DNA from: Priapulus caudatus
Lineage: Eukaryota; Priapulida; Priapulimorpha; Priapulimorphida; Priapulidae
Assembly (NCBI RefSeq): GCF_000485595.1
Contig: NW_014577246.1
Span: 202,369-230,418, forward strand
Length of the DNA stretch: 28,050 nt
Direction of reading: 5' to 3'
In this document: positions 1-10,500 of the stretch, one piece after another
Numbering within the stretch: the first letter of the stretch is position 1
How the letters are laid out: the number at the start of each line of letters is the position of its first letter
The notes under the pieces: generated by a model
The model's database searches: none
Seen by the model: only the letters and a program-made list of their open reading frames with translations
Told to the model about the DNA's origin: nothing
Translations under genes and position numbers: made by a program

Positions 1-132
1 GCATGTTCAGCAGTCTTCAACAATGAACAACAGTGGTCACGTTCAGCAGTCTTCAACAATGAACAACAGTGGGCATGTTCAGCAGTCTTCAACAATGAAC
101 AACAGTGGGCATGACCAGCAGTGTTGCACAGT
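1..132 (+). repeat. 36-bp coding tandem repeat ([12 protein letters not shown])
   Basis: About 3.5 units of 36 bp lie at the window edge, in frame with the four-pass protein. Each unit contains CAACAATGAAC, an ATG with A at -3, so every repeat offers a possible start codon. The fourth copy has decayed to GTGAACAAC. Confidence 0.9.
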
Positions 133-757
133 GAACAACCCCGCGCATGTTCAGCAGCGACCCTACACCGTTGCCGCAGCCAACCAGAACCTGCTGAGGG
201 CGCTACTGCTTCCGAGCGAGCTCGTAATCGTCAGCAGCTGTGCTATCATCGCCATAGAGACCATCATCATCTTCTGCGTGGCGCCGGGGATGCTGACGCT
301 TCCCGCCGCCGTCACAGGGATGTCCGCCGGCGCGTACTGCGCCGTGTGCGGAGTGCTCGGCGTCGTCGCGTCCTGCCGGCAGGGGGCGCTGCGCACGATG
401 GTCGCGACGTACGTCGCTGGCTGGCTCGGCTGCGTGGCTGCGATCATCGCTCTCGCGCTCGCGGTGCGCGGCTGCGTCATCGCAGCCGACAATCACGTCG
501 CCGCGATGACGGGGAGCAGCCTCAGCGCCACCTACACACTGCGGGCGACCGAGACATTCGCCGCGTGTGTATGCGTAGTGAGCATCTTCCTGAGCACCAT
601 GAAGGCCCGTCAGATGGCAGCACTGCTTTATGAAGGCGCTGTCGTGCACATGCCAGACGAGTTTGACAACGTGCTGCATGGTCACGCCCCCAGCTATAGG
701 TACGATGATGACAGCATAGGCAGGCAGGACACTTTTATATCGGCGTACTTTGGTTGA
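2..757 (+). CDS. four-pass membrane protein with N-terminal 12-residue repeats (MS4A/CD20-like?), 5' end open
   Basis: The frame is open from the window edge to a TGA at 755-757; the first ATG inside is at 23. The N-terminus is a tandem repeat of [12 protein letters not shown], then four hydrophobic segments at roughly residues 63-83, 90-112, 120-145 and 170-190 (counting from ATG 23). A hydrophilic C-terminus follows with HMPDEFDN and the end SAYFG. The order of segments, short loops and a GAYCAVCGVLGVVAS stretch resemble MS4A-type tetraspans, but no diagnostic motif settles it, so the function is unknown. Coding sequence is much more GC-rich than its flanks and has no introns, which would suit a retrocopy or a naturally single-exon gene. 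It lies opposite the flippase gene, either downstream of it or inside a late intron. A noisy second copy is at 6310-8010. Confidence 0.72.
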   Translation, partial: HVQQSSTMNNSGHVQQSSTMNNSGHVQQSSTMNNSGHDQQCCTVNNPAHVQQRPYTVAAANQNLLRALLLPSELVIVSSCAIIAIETIIIFCVAPGMLTLPAAVTGMSAGAYCAVCGVLGVVASCRQGALRTMVATYVAGWLGCVAAIIALALAVRGCVIAADNHVAAMTGSSLSATYTLRATETFAACVCVVSIFLSTMKARQMAALLYEGAVVHMPDEFDNVLHGHAPSYRYDDDSIGRQDTFISAYFG

Positions 758-1311
758 CATTTCATGACATTGATGAAAACGACCAAAGAATCAAACTAGA
801 TCATGCAAACTACAGCAGTTCACCAGCAATATACATGATTACAGAGAAACCTCTCTACTGCGTTAATCAATTACAAGCACCTTACAATATCTTATTTAGT
901 AATTACAAAGTTGTATGTAGGCCAATAAATTAAGCTTACATGACCTCCACCTGATTTATACCTGCAGGAAAATGCTGCATCCTGTATGGGGACAGGAATT
1001 AGCCACGTAAAAACAAGCATTGCTGTATCTTCTAGTTATCATTCTAGTTATATATGTGTTCTAGTGTGTATTCTAGTTTTATTGTTTCTATTTTCCACCT
1101 ATTTTATGAAGGGTTAGATAAGTAGTAGGGAAAGGTAAGTAGTGTCAAGAAGTTGTGCAGGTGTATAGCAGTGTGGGGTAGAATAAAATAACATTACATG
1201 AATGGTTAACTGGCAAAATGTTGTAGGATTTTATTGTTGTACTAGAAGAGTAATACAAACCACAGAAATGTCTTTGTTTCCCCCTGCAATTTTCGTAACT
1301 ATATAATTTAA
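758..1311 (+). other. 3' flank / probable 3' UTR of the four-pass gene
   Basis: AT-rich non-coding sequence after the stop, with AATAAA at 924-929 and 1182-1187 as candidate poly(A) signals. The same stretch is repeated, with many indels, after the second gene copy (to about 8010). The duplication therefore covers the 3' flank and ends near 1311. Confidence 0.6.
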
Positions 1312-1322
1312 TAACAAAGAAC

Positions 1323-1530
1323 ACCTCATGCAGAACACATCCATTGTCTGTAAAATTCACAAAATGATGACGACGATGATGACGATGAGATTATACGAGA
1401 CTCCTACACAAATCACATACATTGGCTGTAAGATCTATATATGGTAATGACGATGTTGTGTAACACACCTACGCAGAACACATTCATCATCTGTAAGACT
1501 TACAATGCTGAAATGCAACACAACCATGTG
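1323..1530. repeat. three degenerate copies of a 64-78 bp repeat
   Basis: Anchors CAGAACACAT near 1330 and 1472 and a decayed version near 1408 are each followed by an ATT..CTGTAA block. Read on the minus strand each copy looks like TTACAG followed about 20 nt later by GTGT, so they may be copies of a splice-site region. No exon was recognised here. Confidence 0.45.
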
Positions 1531-1722
1531 CCTGATAAGAGTTGCAGTGCCCTTGTTTCTGCTTTGATAAAAGAACCAACTGAGCAGATGCACATGCCAG
1601 CATACTGTACATACTAAATAAATGGCAGTTTACTACAGAACACAACTGGTATATCAACTTTTCCATATTGGCATACACAGTGTTCAACACATACATCACT
1701 ATGTGTTTTCACCCCATCTTAC

Positions 1723-1802
1723 CTCCATCGAGGAATGAACCACAGCATTCGGTTGCAGTAGAAAGTATGTTCCAAAAAAGAATACCAATGACTGCCAGTA
1801 AC
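1723..1802 (-). CDS. flippase exon 26 (residues 1009-1035), TM7
   Basis: An 80-nt exon encoding [20 protein letters not shown] and ending [13 protein letters not shown] is the TM7 signature of ATP11 proteins. The acceptor is ACTTGCAG and the donor is GAG|GTAAGA, so at least one more exon must follow. None was recognised between here and position 1. Confidence 0.9.
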
Positions 1803-4312
1803 CTGCAAGTAAAGACAGTATTTAGAGAAAACAGAAACCAACAGAACAGAACAATGACATGAACTACTTTGAAGAATACTATTAACCACGTTTCACTCAT
1901 AATAATATTATGAATAATAGAAAACTGAGCATTATTTGAAATGCTGCACTAATATTGGTATTTGCTCTTCCACGTGATAATTAAATTACTAAATTCAGTA
2001 TTTGAGATGTTTTAGATTAAATGGAAGTTTACACAAACACCTACCCAATAAGTTCCACGTTACAAACTCTTTCATACTTAACCGTGCATTTCTTGTTATT
2101 AACCTGCAACAGAAAGCGAGCAGTGTTATACTCGAAAAAAGCGTGTTACACTTAAAGCGAGTAGAGAGTGTGAAACTTGGCCCTACTACGATAACTACAA
2201 CAAGGACTTAAACATTATACGCCGAAACAGTACTAATCAATAAGAATATTGCAAGTATTACAGTTATTAGCAATATTAAAAGTTCTATCCTGCGTCAGTT
2301 TAATGTAATCCTACCAAGTTGTCTAGCAGTCTTCTAGGGTCTCTAATAAGCCTGGCATGTTGTGTTAAATCTACAGTACACAGTCTATTATCCAAAATTC
2401 TGAAAACAGAAAAGCTCCGAAAACCGAAAGTTTTTGTGTGCCGGTCGTCTGCACACCAAAGCTCGCATTTGGCTGCACAAAGTTCACTGCAGAGATATTG
2501 ATGTGCTTGGCATTACTCATACATATTGTACTGTACTGGTACAGCACTTAGCCTCTTGAAAACTTAGATTTTAGTACTGGCCAGTTGCAGGATATCTGTA
2601 CTAGATGTATGTATATCTGTACTGTTTTACCATTCCGAAATCCGAAAAATTCCGAATTTCGAAACGTGTCTGGTCCCAAGGGTTTCAGATAATAGATTGT
2701 ATATTAGATTGTCGGATAATTAGATTAGCCTCGTTTACACGAGACCTCGTATTTATGAAATACGGTATTTGCGAAATACCGAATCTGAGACAAAATAGGC
2801 GGGCCGAGCGTTCATCCACGACTGATTCGCGGCTCCAGAAATTCCGTATGGTTGCGAGAGCGCGAGCTGCTTCTAGTAAACAGATCAACGGGAACAATGC
2901 GAAATTAAACAATGCCAATGCGCATCAACTGCGATAAACCTACATAGACTGGTCCGCGCTCAGACAGTCCACTCGCTGGTTACACTGGAACTGTCGGAGC
3001 GGCGGGACCCAGTCTCATAAAATACGGCGGTTCGAGAAATACGTATTATATCGTTTCAACGAGGAAAATGCGCGTGGTCCAAGAGATTCCGGTATTTCCT
3101 CATAGCACGGCAATTATTCTGGCCGGGGTCTGGAAAGCCGCGTATTTCAACAATACCGATCTGTTAATAACCGTACATTCTTGTACTGCGCGATTTTGCA
3201 CTTGTGTGAACGCTAAAGATACGAATTTCTTCGCTAGTGGAACGCCAGCTTAATTATCGGATAATAGATTGTATATAATTGTGTATTCTACCTCTACAAT
3301 GCTATTGTGCTTAACAATCACATTACCTGTACAGTGTGGGATCATCCATCAGTGTCTTTTCATCACAGTGCTTCTCAAACATGCCGTATATAAGTATCGG
3401 ACAGAGAGATGTTAGGAAGATGTTGTAAGAAGCAAGGTACATGCTTTCATAGAAAGACTTGAAAAAAATCCAAGAAGAATGTACGAGTTATTACCGAGCA
3501 CGGAGCTAAATATGAAACAAGGAAGAGAAGCGCGCCTATCTGGCCAATTATTTGCATATTTGGTCATATTGGCTAGAACATTCAGTTGTTCGATCTGTCT
3601 CTGGGGACGGATTTGCACAGCCGTTTACAGCCTAATGTATCGGTCCAATAGCATGGCGTCTTTGAGGCGAAAAGCACAGCAATCCGCCTTCATCTCCTTG
3701 TATATATTTAGCTCATTGGGTTACCAGTAGTGTGACCTTTCCCGCTCAACCCAGATCTTCAGTACGTGGTGTAGGAGAAGCGAGTATTTTTGCTTCTTGG
3801 CATTCAATATAAAGACAATAGAAGACATTGTAGTTGTAACTGCCGAGATAGATACCTGCAGACACAATGTTACAATCTTCAACTGTCTGAAGACTCTGAT
3901 GCTAAAGCATAAATGTTGTTTAAATATTGACCCAAAATAACACTCGCATGTTCATTCACAACATGGTGAATAAAATTTCACGTGTTTATTCCTATTTGAA
4001 TGACACCTAGTCTAGTGTAAGTTGCCATCACCCAGCTTTCTGCCTCTGCCTCCTACCCCACCCTCTCTTTCTCGCTCTCTCGCTCTCCTAAAACTCTCAC
4101 TCTCTTACTTCCTCACTCCTCTTCCTTTTGTGCACCCTCTTTCTCTTTCTCTATTAGGCTTACTTTTGCACCTGCTTTCTCTCTCTCCCTCTCTCTAATC
4201 TCTAGCTCTCTCTCTCTTTCCCTCTCGCGTCTCTCGTCTCTCCCTCTGCTTTCCTTCTCTCTCTCTTCTCTCTCTCTCTCTCTCTCTCTCGCGCTTCTTC
4301 TCTCCTCTCTCG

Positions 4313-4361
<49 letters not shown>

Positions 4362-4467
4362 CTTTCTTTCTCTTCTCTCTCTCCCTCTCGCTTATCTCTC
4401 TCTCTCGTCTCTCTCTCTCTCTCTCTCTCTCTCGTCGCTCTCTCTCTCTCTCTGCTCTCTCTCTTCT

Positions 4468-4526
<59 letters not shown>

Positions 4527-7500
4527 CCCTTTTCTACACGTTTTCTTCTACTCACCTGTCCTGAATACCGTGACCAGAATGCAAAATACAGCTGGGGTGT
4601 GATGAATGCCACATTCTGGAAACCAGAGGAATAGCATCTTTAGTAAGTACTAACTCAACGTTCCACACAATGCCACGAACATAAATATGCCCATGATAAT
4701 ACTAATGCACATTTCCCCGACAATCAAGTTTACATGTGACACGTCTGCAAGGAGATTGATGTTGTGATAGGCAACACAACATTACCCACGTTTCGCACGT
4801 CAAACCACGTTAGCACAGAACGCTGACACTGGGCCACACCACCCCGAAAATACGCTCGCAAAGCCATGCTGACCTTGTAGAAAAAATATTTGGACAGTGT
4901 TGCCACTCTGTAGTAGTAATAGTGGCCGTGTACAAGTAGCGCCCTCTGTAGGAAGCGGAATCTTGCAAAGGCAAAGTCACTGCAGCGGACGGCCTGCCGT
5001 CCTTCTTTACCATAGATACCTGCAATACAACAAGACGTATGTGTGCATAATAAGTTCTACTTAAATGACGATATTATGCTATATATGTATGTCTATATTA
5101 TGTTATGCTACGTTATGTTATGTTGCGTTGTGTTGTGTTGTGTTGTGTTGTGTTGTGTTGTGTTGTGTTGTGTTGTGTGATGTGATGTGATCATTGTGAT
5201 GTGATGTGATGTGATGTGATGTTATGTTACGTTATGTTACGTTAGCATATGTATGTCTATATTATGCTAGTGGTGCGACCACAAATCACTATTAAAAGAC
5301 AGACTTTCTATTATTTATCCATCTGGTAAAATTATATTGAAGCTCTGCTTTTGAATCACATTTCTGCTTAAAAACAAAACGCATTTATTTTCCGGTTGCG
5401 CTGGTAGTGTTTGCAGCACTATGCAGCCCACTCCACCTTACCCTACTCAAAGCGATGATAAGAAAGCACGTGCCTCGCACAGTCACTATGTAAATGAGCA
5501 AAGTCCGTGGCTAGGACAAGCAAATTGCATGTTTATATTGTTAAACACCTACACTATATGCATGACTATACGGCGGAGCAACAGATCTGTGATTGTTCTC
5601 TGCGGCTACATGTACGGCACCCACTCTCACCAAGACACCCAGATCCAGTAAAGTAAGTACTATCTTAAGGCAGTAATTAAATGATGCCAGTGTTATGGGG
5701 CCAGTGTGTAAATTAGTATTACTGTGACAATATTCGATTAAAACCACCATGCCTGCATCAATGAACCTGCGCCGAGCGCGGCCGAGGGCAGGACCGGTTA
5801 TTACTCCGTATAGACTGCAAAATTTGATCCGATTCAAACTTGTCTGGTTGAGGCACGCTCTAAATCGCAGCGTACAAACACAAAATACTCAACTGGACTA
5901 AGTTAGTATGGGTAGACTGCAGATGCTCAGTTTAGCATGTTACTTTTACTTTACGCAGCAGACAGCAAGGACATTTAAACAACAGCACCGCTGATGGCAT
6001 TAATAGAATTTACACTGTATTGTTGTAATAGCAGAAGAAGAATATTAAACAGGAGACGAATACACAGCAGACTTACAACTGGTATAATCAAAGCTGGGTA
6101 TCCGATTTAAAATCAAATCACCGATCGAAGTGTAAACATGTACATTCCTACATCTGTGTTCCCATACATTCTACTTCTAGATAGACTCTTCTTGACACAT
6201 ACTGATCTGACGCTAGTGAAATGTACATCAAAACCAACTACAGACACAATTTCACATGCTATGTGACCCAAACAAAGCTATGAGCATGCGCATATAGAAA
6301 TGTGCGCACGAGTTCAGCATTCTTCCAGTATGAACAAACAGTGGTCACGTTCAGCAGTCTTCCAATATGAAACAATAGTGAGCCCGTCCAGTTTTCCAAT
6401 ATGAACAACAGTGGTCACGTTCAGCAGTCTTCAACAATGAACAACAGTGGTCATGTTCAGCAGTCTTCAACAATGAACAACAGTGCGTCAACGTTCAGCA
6501 GTCTTCAACAATGAACAACAGTGAGCATGTTCAGCAGTCTTCAACAATGAACAACAGTGAGCATGTTCAGCAGCCTTCAACAATGAACAACAGTGGTCAC
6601 GTTCAGCAGTCTTCAACAATGAACAACAGTGGTCACGTTCAGCTTCTCAACAATGAACACACCAGGCATTCGTCAGCAGGTCTTCGACAGATGAACAACA
6701 GTGGGCTATGACCGAGCAGTGTTGCACAGTGAACAACCCCGCGCCATGTTCAGCAGGCGACCCTACACCGTTGCAGCCGGCAACAGAACCTGCTGAGGGC
6801 GGTACTCGCTCGAAGCGAGGCTCGTAATGTCAGCAGCTGTTAGCTATCATCGCGCATAGGACCACTTCATAATCTTCTGGCGTGGCGCCGGGGTGATGCT
6901 TGCAGTTTCCCGCAGCCGTCACAGGGTATGTCCGGCGGCGCGTTACTGCGCCTGTGTGCAGGAGTGCTCGGGCGGATCCGTCGCGTCCTGCGGCGCAGGG
7001 GCGCTGCGCACGCATCGGTCGCGACGTTACGTCGTGGTAGCTCGGGCCTGCCTTAGCTGCGAAATCATCGCCTCTCGCCGCTCGCGTGTGCGTTGCGCTG
7101 CGTCATCGCAAGCCGACAATCACCAGTCGCCGCGGATGACGGCGGGAGCCGCTCAGCGCACCTACCACTGCGGCGCCGCACCGTAGGACATTCGCCCCGC
7201 GGCTGTGTATGCGGTGTGAGGCATATCAGCTGGCCCATGAAGCCGCCAAGATGGCGAGCCACTGCTTTTATGTATGTGGCGCTTGTCGGACATGGCCAGA
7301 CGAGTTTGACCAACCGTGCCTGCATCGGTGACGCCCCCATGCTATAGTACGATGATGACAGCATAGGCAGGCAGGACACTTTTTATATCGGTATTTTTTA
7401 TAAACAAAACCTTTCTTGCCTGCATTTCATGACGATTGATGAAAAGGACCAAAGATCAGAACTATATCATGGCAGACTACAGCAGTTCACCAGCACTATA

Positions 7501-10500
7501 CATTGATTACAGAGAAACCTCTCTAGCTGCGTTATCAATTACAAGCGCAACCTTACAATTATCTTACTTAGTAATTACAGAGTTGGATGGTAAGCCATAA
7601 TTAAGCTTACAATGACCTCACCTGTATTTATACCTGACAGTAAAATGGCTGCATCTGTATATGGACAAGAAATCTAGCCACGTAGAAAGCAAGATTGCTG
7701 TATCTTTCTCAGTTGATCATATCTAGTTATTAATGTTTTCTAGTGTGTATTTCTAGTTTTATTGTTTTCATATTTATCACATATTTTATGAATGGGTTAG
7801 ATAAGTAGTAAGGGGAAAAGGTAATAGCTGCAAGAAGTTGTGTTCAGGTTATAGCGTGTGGGGTAGAATAAAATAACATCAAATAATGGATTAACTTAGC
7901 AAAATGGCTGTAGGATTTTATTGTTCTACTGAGAAGAGTAATACAAAACCACAAGAAATGTCTTTGTTTTCCCCTGCAATTTTAGTAATCGTAAACTATA
8001 TATTTTAACTTGAAATAATTTGTGAGACCGATTCCTACTGTCAAGCCTTCCTGTTATCACACTTAATAGTGTATATGCACTAGCTCACCGATTTCCTACT
8101 TCAGCCTCGTGTATCAACTTACATAGTTACATGACTACTCACCGATTTCTACTTCAGCCTTCCTGTATCCACAATGATAGTTTTACATGCACTACTCACC
8201 TATTCCTACTTACAGCTCCTGCTACACAATACATATTTACATGCGAACTACTCACCGTTCCACTTCGCCTCCTGTATCACAGTACATCGTTACAGCGACT
8301 ACGTCACCGATTCCATACTCAGCCTCCTGTTATCCACGTTAATAGTATACATGCACTACTCACCGATTTCCTTACTTCGCCTCTGTATCACTTACATAGT
8401 TACAGCCAACTACTCACGATTGCCTCACTTCAGCTCCTGATATCATGCTGACATAGCTTACATGCACTACTCACCGATTCTACTTCAGCCTCCTTGTATC
8501 AGCACTTACATAGTTTACATGCACTACTGCACCGATTCATACTTCAGCCTCCTTGGTATTCACAGCTTACAATCAGTTACATGCACTTCACTGCATATGC
8601 TACTTCAGGCCTCCTGGTATAACTTACATAGGTTGACGATGCACTACTCACCGATTCCGTGGACTTCGGGAGCTCGGGTATGCAGCGACTTACATAGTTA
8701 CCTGCAATCTCCAACCGATTCCTAACTTCAGCCTCCTGTATCACACTTACATAGTTAATCACTGGCACTTAATCACCGATTCCTATTCAGCCTCCTGTAT
8801 GCACACTTACATAGTTAATGCACTACTGCACCGATTCCTACTTTCAGCCTCCTGTATCATACTTACATAGTTTACATGCACTACTCACCGATTCCTACTT
8901 CAGCCTCTGTAACACACTTACAGAGTTACATGCACTACTCACCGATTCACGTACTTCAGCCTCCAGTGTATCCACTTACATAGTTACGATGCACTAGCTC
9001 ACCGATTCCTACTTCAGCCTCCTGATACGTTCAACACTTCCATAGTTTACAATGCACTACTACCGATTTCCTTAACTCTCAGCTCCTGTATCACATTACA
9101 TTGTTACATGCAATACTCACCGATTCCATTATTCAGCCTCCTGTATCACAGTACATAGTTACATGCACTTACATCACCGATTCCATACTTCAGCTCCTGA
9201 GTATCACGCTTTACATAGTTAACATGCACTACTCACCAGATTCCTACTTTCAGCCCCTGTATCCCACTTACATAGTTACATTGCACTACTCACCGACTTC
9301 TACTTTCAGCCTCCTGTAGTACAACTTACAATTACATGCACTACTTCACCAGATTTCCTCTTCAGCCTGCTGTGATCATGCCTGACATCGTTCGCACCAT
9401 CACCTATTTCCTATTCAAGCGCTCCTGTATACGACATTACATAGTTGACATGCACTACTCACCGATTCCTACTTCAGCCTCCTGTATCACACTTACAATA
9501 GTTACATGCCACTACTCACGATTCCTACTTCAGCCTCCTGTATCACGCTTTACATTAGTTGCATGCCACTTACTACCGATTCCTACTTTCAGCCTTTCTG
9601 TATCACACTTACATAGAGTACATGCACCACTACTTCACCGCATTGCCTACTCAGCCTCTGTATCACGCTTTAGATAGTTACATGCACTAGCTGCAGATTC
9701 CTTACTTCAGCTCCTGTCATCACACTTACATAGTTACATGCACTACTGCACGCATTCATACTATCAGCCTCCTGTATCGACGCTTACATAGATTCACATT
9801 GCATACTCACCGGAGTCCTACTTCAGCCTCCTGCTATAACACTTACATAGCTACAATGCATACTCACCGATACCTACTTCAGCCCTCCTGTGTATCACAG
9901 CTTACATAGTCTACCATGCACTTACTCACGATTCTACTCCTCAGCTCCTGGTATCACACTTCATAGTCTACATGCGCACTACTCACGATTCCTTTCAGCC
10001 TCCTGTATCACGCTTTCATCAGTTACCATGCACTACTAACGATTCCTACTTCAGCCCTGCGTATCACACTTACATACGTTACGTGCATCTACCACCGATT
10101 TCCTACTCAGGCTCCTGTATTTCATACTTACATTTTATTATTGATTCCTACTTCAGCTCCTGTATCACATCATTACATTGTTTAACATGCATACTCACCG
10201 ATTCCTTACTTCAGCCTCCTGTATCACACTTACATAGTTACATGCACTACTCACCGATTCCTACTTCAGCCTCCTGTATCACACTTACATAGTTACATGC
10301 ACTACTCACCGATTCCTACTTCAGCCTCCTGTATCACACTTACATAGTTACATGCACTACTCACCGATTCCTACTTCAGCCTCCTGTATCACACTTACAT
10401 AGTTACATGCACTACTCACCGATTCCTACTTCAGCCTCCTGTATCATGCTGACATCGTTCGCACCATCACCGATTGCAGCAGTCACAGGATGGTCTGGTC

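Noticed and set aside
203-760. Minus-strand and second plus-strand frames over the four-pass gene
   Set aside because: They are GC-rich shadows; only the plus frame ending at 757 shows regular membrane segments and an in-frame repeat.
2605-3253. Short frames between 2605 and 3253 as genes
   Set aside because: They fall within probable inverted-repeat elements and show no recognisable protein feature.
4202-4612. Minus-strand 136-residue frame rich in Arg and Glu
   Set aside because: It is the (GA)n microsatellite read as codons; only its first 20 or so residues overlap the real exon 23.
8026-10440. CRISPR-like array or satellite-encoded proteins
   Set aside because: There are no unique spacers, the units are contiguous, the context is eukaryotic, and frames across the array are broken by indels and stops.
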